A stretch of 64,000 bases of DNA from Agelas oroides (lineage: Eukaryota > Porifera > Demospongiae > Agelasida > Agelasidae). This document shows positions 1-11,430 of the stretch, piece after piece. The notes below the pieces were generated by a model. It did not search any database and was not told the origin of the DNA. It saw only the letters and a list, made by a program, of their open reading frames with translations. The translations under genes were made by a program, and so were the position numbers. The stretch's first letter is position 1. Every line of letters starts with the position of its first letter. The stretch is from positions 4,092,015-4,156,014 of the forward strand of contig OX422204.1 of assembly GCA_949130485.1 (NCBI GenBank), written 5' to 3'.

Positions 1-194
1 TGATTGGGTCTGGACAGCTTTTTAACTGCCTCAGTTGCTGCACTCATACACACTCAAGTGGCGGTCAGCTTGCTGAAGCTGTACCACTTTGTCAACCCCT
101 CTAACTGCAGCTTCTTTTATCTCCCACCTGTCAAGCAGACTAGGTATGGTGACTTCCCATCAGAGTCTTGCTCTGCTCTTATCACTGTAGACAT

Positions 195-330
195 AGAGAC
201 ATTATGCGACATCACGCAACACTATGAGACACCATGAGACATACGTAGAGATAGAGACATTATGCGACATCACACAACACTATGAGACACCACAAGACAC
301 CACAAGACACCACAAGACATCACAAGACAG
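195..330. repeat. short tandem repeats
   Basis: Two copies of a block beginning agagacattatgcgacatca start at 195 and 253 (58 bp apart). They are followed by four copies of a roughly 10-bp accacaagac unit. No gene is recognised from 1 to 805. Confidence 0.75.
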
Positions 331-805
331 AATTTTACGGAGTTACATCTTTCCTTTGCGGTCGATGCTACACATTTTTTTTTCCCGAGCATAATCGCAC
401 CCCAAGTGAAAAGAGAACGGTGATTGGGGTGCAGGTGGTAAGTGCATCCCAAGTACAGATGTAGGTGGCAGGCCATTTCATCCTGCCCGTAACAGACCAT
501 TAAGCAGAACCACTAGAGGCACACACTTCCAGGTGGTGAGCAAGCAGCAAGAGCACAACTAACAGAAAGGCCATTGGTATGAAGGGTGTGGTAAGCAATG
601 GTGAAGACAGAGGGTTAAATGAAGACATGGTCCTACTGACAACAAAGGTTGTGACAATGTGACCAACGTACTTCTGAACAGACTCTAGGTCAGCAATATA
701 AGGGTGGATTGGTGCGGGTCCCGTACAGAAGAGCAGTATTCAAGTTTTGGAAGAATGGAAGAGCAGTAAATGCAGTTTCAAGATGGAATGTACGGTGAAG
801 GAAGC

Positions 806-1790
806 CTAGTTGGTGCTTAGTGGCTCTAGTGATATTATGAATGTGGCTAGACCAGGATAAGTTTGAACTGATAGTAACACCACTGCACTGGTGGGGTAGT
901 TATTGACCTTCAGATGGAGAGGAATAGGTTTGGGTGAGCAGGTGATCGGCAAAAGAGCAGTTTTTTCAGATTTGAGGATAAGGCCATTGTCCCTACACCA
1001 TTCTGAGATGTGGTTGATGTCATCTTGTAGGGCAAGGATGTCTTGTTCAGAGTTGATCGGTTTATACAAAACTACATCATCAGCAAAGAGAGCGAGTTTT
1101 GCATTTGGTGAGAAAGGAGACTTAGAGATGGAATCCATAAAAATAATGAAAAGCAATGGGCCCAAAATTGAGCCTTGGGGAACTCCTGAAGTGACCTGGC
1201 TGAGAGGTGACGAAACCCCTTCAAGAACCACCCTTTGATAGCGGCCTGATAGATAGTTGTTGAACCATGACAAGAGGGAGCCAGGGACCCCAATTTTGGC
1301 CAGTGAAAGAAGAATTTGGTTATGAGGTACAGAATCAAAAGCCTTCCTGATGTAGAAGAAGACTGCGCCTACTTGATGGTTTGAGGCAAGCAGTTGGTGC
1401 CAGTCATTTGTCACGGATAGCAGGGCTTCCTGTGTTGAGAACCTACGTATTAGAGATTGTTTGGGATTCTATGGCAATTAGGGGAGAGTTTATGAACCAT
1501 CGACCAGAAATCTATTGAGGGATTGCTGAAAGAGGATAGCCTGAAGAAGTACTCTCTCTTGGCAGTACGGAGGGCAGAGGTGAGCTTGTTGGAAGCTTTG
1601 TTGTACTTCCAGGAATGTGGAGAGTATTACGAGGGGAGATGACCATGTCTGTTTCATGTTCACTGTTTCAATCCCGACGGATAAGGGAATACTTCTCGAT
1701 GAACAGTTCATGATCAAGGATGGAATTGTCTAGCCAGGTCTCACACAGTGTGATGAGGCATAGGCGTAGGAGGGGCAGTCAAATTGTACC
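806..1790 (-). mobile_element. LINE fragment: endonuclease remnant plus reverse transcriptase
   Basis: Read on the minus strand. About 1640-1780 encodes the CETWLDNSILDHELF segment typical of the APE-type endonuclease of non-LTR retrotransposons. After an internal deletion, 1414-806 encodes reverse transcriptase with motif A (FYIRKAFDSVPH), motif B (SGVPQGSILGPLLF) and the catalytic LFADDVVLY box. Frames are interrupted, so this is a dead, internally deleted copy. The clade (CR1/L2/Jockey-like) cannot be fixed by eye. From 1791 to 2458 I recognise no gene; a 100-codon minus-strand frame at 1730-2032 has no recognisable domain. Confidence 0.85.
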
Positions 1791-2458
1791 ATTACACCAA
1801 CTTCAGTCATCTTCCTCTTCTTTGTTATGTCTGAAACCGACAGAGGGTCAGCCGATATTTCGCAAATATTGACCCCCTCTTTGTGAGCACCCCGCAGGAG
1901 AAATTCTACATGAGCCAATTGCTCAACTATGCTCATTTTGTTTTCCCACTCCTCCATCCGTCTTTGCACTTCCTGCAATACAGGTACTAATTTAAAATTT
2001 GTACTGTATGCTGAGGTGTCCCGAAATATCAACTCCCCAAATGCTAATTTTAGAGGATTTCATCAGTAGCATATATAGGTACATGTATTGCTATTACTAA
2101 TACTTATTTGTAACTAAAGTCCAATTAGATGTCCAATAGCATCAAGGTATTCGCTTATTGATACTTGTCCTTGATCCGCTCAACGCTCTGCTCCAGTTGC
2201 CTGTACTTTACTTCCGCACTGGAGGAATGGCTCCAGTCTCTAGCTGTTGGTAAGTCTCAACCTCTATTTCTCATTGTAGCCACCACCTTTTCTGCCTTGT
2301 TTTTAGCTGAATTAGGGCCTTTGCCTTTACTGAGCACCAGTGTCTAAACCCTGTAGTACAAGACACTACTTCACCACGAGACACTGCTCGCAAAGACAGT
2401 GTTCATGTTTGTATGGAAGGGGTGGCCGACACAATACAGAACATCCAATCGGCTCCTC

Positions 2459-2663
2459 ACACTCATTCTTGCCCACCTTCTCACTTGCATGCTAGCAAGA
2501 CACTCGTTCTTGCCCACCTTCTCGCCTTCATGCTAGCAAGACACTCGTTCTTGCCCACCTTCTCGCCTTCTTGCTAGCGAGACACTCATTCTTGCCCACC
2601 TTCTCGCCTTCTTGCTAGCGAGACACTCATTCTTGCCCACCTTCCAACTTGCATGCTAGCAAG
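2459..2663. repeat. minisatellite, 5 x 41 bp
   Basis: Five consecutive 41-bp units at 2459, 2500, 2541, 2582 and 2623, each starting acactc(a/g)ttcttgcccacc and ending gctagc(a/g)ag. A partial sixth unit follows. The 2664-3039 stretch after it shows nothing recognisable. Confidence 0.9.
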
Positions 2664-3183
2664 ACACCAAATATTGCAAGCTTTTAGCGAGAACATTGGC
2701 TAGATATGTTATCACTGCACAATCTACCAATCACTAAAACTGCACTATGCATGCACTGCAATAATAGATGCGTGGCAAGAGATGCAGTTATGTTTGGCCA
2801 CGATGACAGCTGCTACAGTGAAGCTGGTTACGTAATTGCATCCCAACTTTTAACCTTTCTTGTATAGTGTATTGCAACATACGTATGACAACCAGTGTTA
2901 GCAAACAGGATTAGGAAAGGGTCGTGGAGACTACTGCAGTGGAGTTTGGTAATGTGGCTAAATATTTTCAAGGTATGAGCACATTATTTTTTCCTGCTAG
3001 TCACTTTTGCACACTGCTGTGTAAGGAAGTGACCAATTACCGTGAATTGCATTGGGTTTGCAAAAATAAGAGTACGCAGCTTTGCAAACCACAAAACATG
3101 AATATAATTACAACACTTTTGGCGGTTAATTCAAACAGCAAAAAAAGAGTAGTACTGTGTGCAACCATACTATCTTTGGTACA

Positions 3184-4248
3184 ATGTACTCCTGCGAATC
3201 TGCAAGAACGAAGGCTTACAGCAACGATCTTCGTTGGAGAATGGTGTATCAGCGATGTATGCTAGGTCTCACATACGAGGAGATCGCGTCTCGGTTGTCG
3301 GTGGATCCCTCGACAGTATGGCGTACCGTTCAGCGCTTTGGAAGAGCATGGTACGGTTGACTCTTGTTATACTCACGAAGGGCCGCCTAAAAAACTCACA
3401 GCAATTGACGAATTTATTATACTAGAGGCTGTCATCAACCGTCCTGCAATTCACCTCTGCGAAATCCAACGCCTGGTGGAGCAGACAACCGGGACGACAA
3501 TATCCGAGTCGGCCATTTGTCGCTTTCTGCACAAAAACACTTTTTCGCGCAAAAAGCTCCAGCGTGTGGCCAGACAGCGAAGTGGGGACCTTCGGGCGCT
3601 GTTCAACTCTGACTGTTCACTCTATTCGCCAGAGATGCTTGTATTTATCGACGAAACTGGGAGCGACAGGCGACATGCAATGCGCAAGTTTGGCTACAGT
3701 TTAGTAGGTAAGTCTCTTAGCACGCCTACTGACTAGTTTCTAGCCCCGCCCATCATTTGATTATGACATTGTTACTTGTAGGAAAACCTGCAGTGGACAC
3801 CCGGTTGTTGGTCAGAGGGAAGAGGTTCTCTTCAATCTGTGCAATGGATGTCAGTGGAATAGTAGACGTCTTCACTACAAAAGGAAGTGTCAATGCGGAC
3901 ACCTTTTGTGATTTTATAGAGAGGGATCTTGCCCCAAAACTAATGCCTTTTGACGGCAAAAATCCAAGAAGTGTAGTGCTGATGGATAACGTTAAGTTCC
4001 ATCATAGCAGCCAAGTTTTAGCTGCAATTGAAAGTACTGGTGCATTGGTTCACTTTCTTCCACCATACTCGCCAGACTTGAATCCTGCTGAAGAAGTTTT
4101 CTCAAAAATCAAGTACTTTCTTCAGCAGAATGATGAGGTCATTGAAGGTGCAACTGAGGAGGAGTTTGATGATTTCATTCTACAGGGGTTTTGTACCATC
4201 ACAGCGGATGATTGCTATGGTTACTTTAAGCATGCAGGATACGCATGA
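3184..4248 (+). pseudogene. Tc1/mariner (IS630-type, DDE_3) transposase of copy A1
   Basis: N-terminal helix-turn-helix region (LTYEEIASRLSVDPSTVWRT) followed by a DDE catalytic core. The first Asp is in VFIDETGSDRR, the second in VVLMDNVKFHH, and the Glu in LNPAEEVFSKIK after PPYSPD. The frame shifts by one base near 3345 (an extra G between QRF and EEHG), the only disabling change seen. A 74-bp GT-AG intron is inferred at 3708-3781. The ATG at 3184 is chosen because frames further upstream lack homology. The enzyme would cut and paste the element at TA sites. Confidence 0.85.
3708..3781 (+). other. probable spliceosomal intron inside transposase gene
   Basis: Starts GTAAGT and ends TTGTAG. 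It carries in-frame stops, and its removal joins GYSLV to GKPAVDT in frame. The paralogous transposase at 13046-14008 reads GYSLRGYPSKST through the same position without it. Confidence 0.75.
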
Positions 4249-4350
4249 TGCAGTCATGTAGCCATAGGCAATATATACAGAGATACTGGTAAATGAAAAT
4301 GCTCGTATATATACTGTATTATGTATCTCCTAGCACACATACCACTTTAG

Positions 4351-5843
4351 TCACTTGTCGTTTAGTCCTTTGATATTTTGCAGTGCATACTTTTTCTGTT
4401 CAACAAACTCCTCCTCTGTTAATGTTCCACTAGCACGTAACTCCTGCAGTGATTTCAGATGCGACAGATACATTCCAGAAATTTTTGCCTTGCTGGACGG
4501 TGAAATACCAGCAGCTGCACGTGGAGTGCTCTCCAAATTCAGGGATAGCTGGTCAGATGGTTTGGTAGCTACAGAAAAGTACTGAGAAGCAGCCTTCATC
4601 GCTGTGACAACTACATCAGACAACTCATCTCTCCTAGGTGTCTTCTTTGTTGCTACTGCCCCTGTGATCAAAGGGATGTTAGGAGGGTCATCTAAGCTCT
4701 GATGGTGGCCCCTCGCTAGCATCCGTGCCCACAGGCGTAATTGAGGTTCAGTGTATTTTCCCTCCTCGAAATGCTTATCACGCAATTTCTCCATAAACTC
4801 ATCCACATCTTCCTCGTGACTCAGAGAAGTGCGCTTACTTGAGGAATTCCCTGCATCCTTTTCCGAGGTAACTTTACGCTTCCTTCTAGCACTGGCAGTT
4901 GTATTAGTAATGTCAGTGGAAGTGGAATCATCTTTACTTTCACACCAAATAGTAACTGTACTCCCTGGCTGAAAGATGTGGTACATTGCAGTTAAATCGG
5001 CAGTATTTTCTATCCACCTCTTAGCGTTATTCCTTTTCTCAATATACCCTACCTCAAACGTTGGACTTGAAGGAAGCTTGTCAGGAAAATCTTCCATTAG
5101 CTTTTCCTGAAGTTGAATCAGTGACTCAAAGACATTGCCAACTCCATGCCATACACGTGTGATTTACTTGCTCTTCTTAGTAGGGCTTATAAATTTTACA
5201 AGGTATTGATAGGTTGGGGGTTGATCATCTTGTGTCTGCAACAGAAAGCAAACAGTGAGCACTAAATAGAATTCATGGTCACTAGCACGTCCTTGAACCT
5301 AACCAGTGTGTACAAATGAGCCAGCTAAACAGTGTTCATGCATCCATCAAGTTCCCTTGGTAATGGGCATTATATGTACCAGTTGGAATACATGGCACCA
5401 GAAATTCGGATAATTTAGTTAGTGCACAGGTACATAGCTAGGGTAAGGGTTAGGGCTGGGCGGGTGAACAGGATTTCTAGTGCCGTATATTCCATTATAT
5501 TCATGGTCAATTCAGTTTACAAGTTAGAAGGACAAATTGTGCTTCCTATGAGGCACATAAGGATGGGATTGGCAGATGACGTAGCCGGATTTTCAGCAAT
5601 TACCAAATTTCCGAAAATCCAATGAAAACCAAACCAAGCTCTTTTCACACAGTACAACAACAAACTCACAGATGCCACTGCCCCTGGGGTTGTCCCTGGA
5701 GTAACCAACAATGGTGCCGACTCCACACTAGACCGACTTGCTAGCGTTGGCGGATGAGTATACAGTGGGTAGCCACCATAGTACTGCCCGTACGTGTACA
5801 GAGGGTAGCTATAGTCAGTTTCAGATGGGTCGAAGCTTGTCAT
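4351..5843 (-). pseudogene. companion gene of the two-gene Tc1/mariner-like element, SHOCT-like tail (copy A1)
   Basis: Two exons on the minus strand: 5670-5843 (Tyr/Pro-rich, SYPLYTYGQYYGGYPLY, donor GTGAGT) and 4351-5235 (acceptor TTGCAG), about 353 codons. A conserved middle region has TFEVGYIEKRNNAKRWIE and later QLRLWARMLARGHHQ with DDPPNIP. The C-terminal end LQELRASGTLTEEEFVEQKK resembles the SHOCT motif, in which a short helix pair follows an (I/L)T-E-E-E-F signature. One in-frame TAA at 5164-5166 interrupts the frame, leaving 4351-5094 open from an internal Met. The paralogue at 14693-22731 shares all three conserved blocks. Function is unknown; a DNA-binding or assembly partner of the transposase is a guess. 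The start could also be the upstream Met at 5879. Confidence 0.7.
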
Positions 5844-6149
5844 TTCACCGCTCTTTCTCGATCCTATCCTTGCACGCACGTGTCAAAGAAATTGCGCAAT
5901 CGTTAATATTATTCATTGCTTGTGGTTTGTAGAACGCGGAACAGGATTTGGCAAACCCAACGCAATCCACGGTATGAATACTCAAAAGCCCTGAGTTAGT
6001 TACTTGCTACCACTTTAGTCAAGTGCCTAGTCTGTTACCACTTGACTCAAGAGTTATCTAGGTTACTATGATAAAGTCTGCATGTTGCCAATTTTGGGAC
6101 AACTCAAAGTATATTCAGCAATGTTGTCACAAAACTTTTAAACGTTTGA

Positions 6150-6583
6150 TGGTGGAAACTTTTTGATAGATATACAGAGTAATTTGCACTTGAAAATGTT
6201 CAGATGAAGTTGCTGAATTTGAGACCAGTTGTAGATTCTGGTAAGATCATTCTGGAGTTGGCTCTGTCTGCACTTGATCTCTCTCAACAGGATACAGTCA
6301 TCAGCAAACATCTCAGTTGGTGAATTCAGTTGTCACTAATGTCATTGACACATATCAAGAACAGCAAGAGTCCTAAAATGGACTCCTGTGGTAACCCAGA
6401 TAAAACAGAAGACCATTGGGACGGGCAGCCATCCACACAAGCTCTTTGCTGACAATTTGTTAGGAAACTCACATTCCATCTTAGAACATTGCCATGAATC
6501 CCAATATGATCAAGCTTCAGGCATAATTTCTTATGTGGGACAGTATATATCAAAAGCAATTGAAAAATTGAGGAAGATGACAT
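6150..6583 (-). mobile_element. LINE reverse transcriptase fragment
   Basis: The minus strand encodes a decayed motif B (SGLPQESILGLLLF) and, after a frame change near 6330, TEMFADDCILLREIKCR with the catalytic FADD box and the following LQNDLTRIYNW helix. It is a short relic with stops, and its family is unassigned. The stretch 5975-6149 before it is empty. Confidence 0.8.
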
Positions 6584-6639
6584 ACGTTGATGAGCGTTGG
6601 TCTAACGTTTTGGCCCATCTGTGGGCAGATTCAAAAAGG

Positions 6640-6881
6640 AGTGTCTGGCAAGAATGACACACGTCACAGGATCTGCAGTAGTCAGCCACATCTTGGAAGA
6701 CCCCAGACCAGTAGTAGGCCAGTAGTAGTGCTGGTAGTAGTGCTGGTAGTAGTGCTGCAAACCCAGTCCTTGGTCTTAGTGATTCACAGGTGGCCTGCTG
6801 TGGGAGTACACACTGCTCATGTTGGCATAAACCCTCTTGTAGAGCATCCACTAGGCCCCCAGCTGCAATAAATCGATCCAT
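6640..6881 (-). mobile_element. Gypsy-type integrase zinc-binding fragment
   Basis: The minus-strand frame contains YYWSGVFQDVADYCRSCDVC, which matches the second half of the H2C2 zinc-binding domain at the start of Ty3/Gypsy integrases (W-x-G-M pattern, then C-x2-C). A GTA/CTG-rich simple repeat at 6711-6762 sits inside the same frame. Only this scrap remains; no protease, reverse transcriptase or LTR is seen next to it. Confidence 0.6.
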
Positions 6882-6970
6882 CTTTCAACTAGGAATGGAC
6901 CCACTCATCTACAAATACAAACTGTCTCTGAGCTAGGGTCTTCAGGGATGTAGCCAGCAGAAAATAAGAG

Positions 6971-7045
6971 AGTGGTAAACCAGTACATTACCTTGAGTGG
7001 TAAACCAGTACATTACCTTGAGTGGTAAACCAGTACATTACCTTG
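6971..7045. repeat. tandem repeat, 3 x 25 bp
   Basis: Three exact copies of agtggtaaaccagtacatta plus ccttg at 6971, 6996 and 7021. The stretch 7046-7449 shows nothing recognisable. Confidence 0.9.
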
Positions 7046-7449
7046 AGTGCACCTACCACAGCCTTTCTCTGAGCCATTACCTGGTGCTCAAAATCCCTTG
7101 CGATGCCACCCTCACAACTGCCTACACTACATTTCCTTCTCAATGATGCATTGCCAATTTACTACGCCAATCTATTATGTCTTTATGTACGAACAGGGGC
7201 TTACTTGTTCACGTCCCAGCATAACTTCATTGATCAGTCTTATGCTTCATACACAACAAGTACAACACATCAATCACTACATATCACCTCCTCCTGTGAA
7301 CGGACAAAATCTACTACTGTCTTGGCTTGCCTCTATCTCAAACCTGTCACCAACCTTCAGCAGCAGAGAGCCAATCATGAGTGCTGTCCTATGACACTCC
7401 ATGGCCTATTATGCCTTCAGTCTTCAGCACAAACAAGAAATGGATAAAC

Positions 7450-9860
7450 TTCTGCTAACCAGTGGCAGCGAAAGACACTGGCTGAATGATGTATGCATGT
7501 GTAAGCACACACAACCTGGGGATGCATTTCTGAGGCCATTTTTGAGCGAAATTGTCGCTGGAATCTTTTCTTAGTCTTTCGAATCTTTCGCCTTTGTACA
7601 CTGTGACATCAAGCTTCTTTGTCACTGACTTCGTGGGTAAATTTGATTGCTCCATGGGTTTTATTTATTTTCTCCATTTATGTAGTGAATGAGATCATTG
7701 TTCCGCTCCAGATGAGGAAGATGTCATCTATAAATCTATGCCAGATGAGAATGTTGGGTTCTCCTAGTTTCAAGAGTTTAGTTTCAAGTTTGCCCATGAA
7801 GAGGTTAGCGTATGCAGGGGGCATTTTAGTTCCCATTGCTGTCCCCTACTTCTGTAGAATCGTTGAATTCAAAGACATTGTTTTGTAGGACAATGTCAAT
7901 TAGTTCCCCAACGATTTGAGGTTGTGGTTGGAGTGGGATTGGGGTGTTATTTTTATAATGGCTTCCACTGCTGCTGTTCTACCTTCTCCGTGTGGGATGT
8001 TTGTATACAGAGAAGATACGTCTATTGAAGCTAGTATGCAGCCATTTGGGAGTTTGGTGCTTTCAATAAGGTTTATAAAGTCTGTAGTGTCTCGTAGGAA
8101 TGATGGAAGTTTTTTCATTAGTGGGTTGAAGCCAAAAGCCTATAAATTGGGATATGTTTTCAGTAATGCTGTTACAGCTGGAGACATTGGGTCTTATTCC
8201 AATGGGGTTTTTGTGTATTTTTTTGTAAGAAGTAAAGTCTAGATGTTCGGTGATGAGTTGTCTGTGGTGAGGAGGCCGTTTTTATGTAGTTTGGTTAGTA
8301 TGGCATTTTTTAGCTCACCTGTGATGTCTGTGATTAGTGGTTTGTAAGTAGATTTATCTGCTAGGTGGGCTTCTCCTCTGGCTATGTAGTCAGCTGTGTT
8401 TATGATGACTACTGTGGACCTTTGTCAGCTTTGTTGATAACTATGTCTGTACGTTTGGATAGGTTGTTGAGTGCTAATCTTTCATTTCTGGTTAGATTAT
8501 GCTGATGTGTTTGTTTGAGGTTTAGAGAAGTTAGTTCGACTTTGAGTTTTTCAATGGTGGTTTTGAGGGCATCATGTAAGGTCACTCCTGGGTTGTTTTT
8601 GGATTTAGGTTGGAATGGGGTTTTGGCTTTGTGAGGTTTGTCATGGAGCTGATATTGAAGTCTGAGTTTTCTGACAAAGGTTAGTATGTCAGAATAGAGT
8701 TCCCTCATGTCCATGCTTTTTGGTTTTGGTACGAAGGATAAGCCCTTAGACAATAGAGATTCTTCATGTGGAGTTAATGCAGTGGTAGGATATTATACGA
8801 AGGGTTACAATTGTTGTGTGCATGTTTATAATATCTACGTATGTGTGTGTGTTCTGTGTCGATGTTTGTGTAGTAGTTTTGTCTCTGTGATGGTCTTGAT
8901 CTTGTTATGGTTAGTGTCTTGGTCTCTGGGGTGTGCAGCGTGGTCCCCTGGGCCGGCAGAAGCTGGCCCCTCTTTCATTTTTTGCTCCTTTTCTGTGTGG
9001 CTGGGGAACAGGGGGTGAGGTGGATGGGTCTGCTCTAGGGCGTTTAGCGCCTCCACTTCTCTTGTTGGCTAGTGTTTGTGCCAACTTTTCGGCTTCAGCC
9101 TGATGGCTTGCCAGTTTATCTGTGATGAGCCATTTTAACTCCCTTGTTTGTTGGGAGGAGAGGCTGGCCATGGTTTGCCTCCTCTCTCATGCTGGTCATG
9201 AGTGAGTTTTGTCTTTCAATTTCAGCCTCAAGCTGGTGTTTGTAAGGTTTTTCAGCAATGTGAACAAGCTGTAGGCTTGCTTCTTGTAGGGTTGTTTCCC
9301 AGTGTTCTTTGACCAGCTCTGTTGCACCGATCAGGGTGCAGGGGATGTCAATTTGTAGGCCCCTGGGTGCTAGCTTGCGTTCAAGGGCCATCATCATAAA
9401 TTCATGGTTATGGTGGAATTTGGCTGTTAAGAGAAGCGATGTTTTTATTTTATCGAGGTAGCATTTGACCTCCTGTTCATGAAGTTGACGTGTCCGTGGT
9501 TGTTATGGAGGGGGAGGGTGCGGGTACGTTTGGACAGGTTGTTGAGTGCAGGTGTGTTGGGGTTCAATTTCACAAGTAGTTTGGTGAGGTCAATGGTTGG
9601 GAACGTGTCTTGTGAAGGAAGGTTGGGGTTTGGGGGGTTGGGCCCGGTTTGGGCAGCTCTTTCGAACATCTTGACACGTTCACGGAGCTGTATGAGCTCC
9701 TGTTGGTCTTCAATTGGGTTTTCATCGAGGAGTCCCTCCTCGTCAATGTTCACCAGTGAGTCGGTGGGGTGGGTGGCCATACTGGTCCACTTAAGTAAGG
9801 AGGTGTGGCCTTGTGCAGCTGGTTCGGATGTTAGCAGTCGGCGGGGGGTGGGGCTCATTG
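7450..9860 (-). mobile_element. degenerate Penelope-like retroelement
   Basis: Minus-strand segments in order: 8753-8409 (LSFVPKPKSMDMRELYSDI ... NLSKRTDIVINKADKGP, the conserved pre-RT region); 8250-7900 (IHKNPIGIRPNVSSCNSITE, then TKLPNGCILASIDVSSLYTN = RT motif A); about 7850-7700 (GTAMGTK motif B, then [13 protein letters not shown] with catalytic FIDD); and 7655-7500 (TKKLDVTVYKGERF). These are hallmark Penelope-like RT blocks. The 5' frames 9116-9858 are probably the same element's N-terminal region. Several frame breaks occur, and no intact GIY-YIG nuclease was found at the 3' end. Confidence 0.8.
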
Positions 9861-10089
9861 CAGTTCGTTGCGGTTTGTCCAGAAGCGCTTTTCGCCAGTC
9901 CAGTTCTGGCTCTTCAGTGGATGTTCAGGCAGGGTAGTACAGTTTGAAAAAAATGTTTGAAAATTTGCAAAATCAAGGTGATTCAAACGTGAGCACAAGT
10001 AAGATTTGAGGCAAAAAATGGCCTCTCTGCTGTAACAGAAGTTAGTGGAAGTACATGTGTAACAATCAATCCACATCACAGAGGATTGT

Positions 10090-10550
10090 CTTAGGAAACC
10101 TGAGGGCGCCTTGCGAATTTCCAGTTTGTGATCTGTATTGGCCCAAAGTTAGGTTGAAAATTTTCAATTAGAGCAAGCAACCCTAATGCTTTTGTGGAAG
10201 ATTCACTACAAGAGTCAGCTCCCATTTGTAGATTTTGAAAACAGCATCAACTGAGCCAAAACAAACTGTCCATCAAGTTGGACATAAGGGTTTTAATTCA
10301 GGAGGTCCTGGGCTAAGCTGATCCCTCAAATGACAAAACAGCATTTCAGAGAAGCTTGAATAAGTGTAGCTAGCTCGGTTGTAACTCCAAGAGCATCTTG
10401 AATGCATGCACAGTTTCTTCCAAAGTCTTGTAGGCAAAGATTCAAGGAGTGAGCTGCACAATGAAAGTAATGTGCCTTTGGTTGCTCATTCTGGATGCGG
10501 CTTTTAGTAATTCCATTCAAACAGAAATGTCCCTGCATGGCCTTCAATTC
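10090..10550 (-). mobile_element. hAT-type (ZMYM1/DUF4371-like) transposase fragment
   Basis: The minus strand encodes QPKAHYFHCAAHSLNLCLQD followed by DALGVTTELATLIQAS. This is the conserved C-H-x-x-N-L region of hAT-derived transposases related to zinc finger MYM-type protein 1. It continues with frame breaks through LSPGPPELKPLCPT. It is a truncated relic without ends. Confidence 0.6.
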
Positions 10551-11430
10551 TCAGAAGTAAGGTTCGTCGTAGACAGTAGCAGCTGCAGCAACCCATAAAT
10601 TCTCAGAGTTGAATTTCTTGCGCTAGATTGGATCATGCATTTTACGTATTTGAATAAATATGGTAGTATTACACTTTTTTCACACTTCACCATGATAAAA
10701 GTGCAATACTAATCTGATTGTTCAAAAGTGTGATATTTCAAAATAAAATAACACTTTTTATATATGCATTTTATGTAGTAACTGTAATAGCTATAGTATT
10801 AGCATAGAAACAAACATCCATCACACCACATTTTAGTACTATAAGCTCTGAAGCACATGAAGTACGTACATAATTTCATCTGCTTGGTGTAGCATTCACG
10901 ATTCAATAGAGAACTCAAACTCAGTGTGCATCGAAAACAGGGGGCACAACGCAATAAATAAAACAATAGTATGCACTCCAGACAAAGACATAATTATACA
11001 TGTGATCCCTATGTGAAACAATGACGGGATAAAATTCATCGTGCATGCAGTGAACAATACGCTAACACTACACTCAAGACACTCAAGATGAGCAACGAGT
11101 AATGACGGAAATGGCAATCATACACTGAAATCTCCCAGCTTATGTAGCAGTTGCCTGCAACAGTCCAAGCAATTTTTTGCTGTGTGGCTTTGTTACACTG
11201 CACACTCTGCACAGGGCAAACACCCATGAACAAGAATTTCTGATTGTTTTTAGCAAGTGAATAACATCAGGTTAAAGTGTGCACAACATGTAGTCATGTG
11301 AAGTATCACTGACTTGTCTATGTAAGTGTGTATGCGTTGTGAAAAGCACGATCCAGCACATAAGCCTGCGAGGTCACTGTGTTGTCATAGCTAGCGCATA
11401 CTGTACTATTGTTGTTATTTTCTTCTGTAG
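10551..11430. other. no gene recognised
   Basis: AT-rich, with short scattered repeats of aagtg/cactt words around 10660-10760. No coding signal or RNA gene is recognised. Further 5' exons of the CASD1-like gene could hide here, but none shows homology. Confidence 0.5.

Larger units (their letters stand above)
3040..5972 (+). mobile_element. two-gene Tc1/mariner-like transposon, copy A1
   Basis: The ends are imperfect inverted repeats beginning CCGTG(A/G)ATTGC(A/G)TTGGG at 3040 and, inverted, at 5972. They are flanked by TA at 3038-3039 and 5973-5974, the classic Tc1/mariner target duplication. Length is 2,933 bp. It holds two convergent genes: a DDE transposase (+, 3184-4248) and a companion gene of unknown function (-, 4351-5843). 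A second member with the same layout is at 12889-22931. Each gene has one visible disabling lesion, so the copy is probably inactive but young. Confidence 0.85.

Noticed and set aside
4..237. 77-codon open frame at the window start
   Set aside because: No ATG start, no domain, overlaps a tandem repeat.
1730..2032. 100-codon coiled-coil-like frame as a host gene
   Set aside because: Overlaps the LINE endonuclease remnant and lacks any domain; probably part of the same decayed element.
2459..2663. CRISPR array
   Set aside because: Head-to-tail 41-bp repeats without unique spacers, in a eukaryotic genome.
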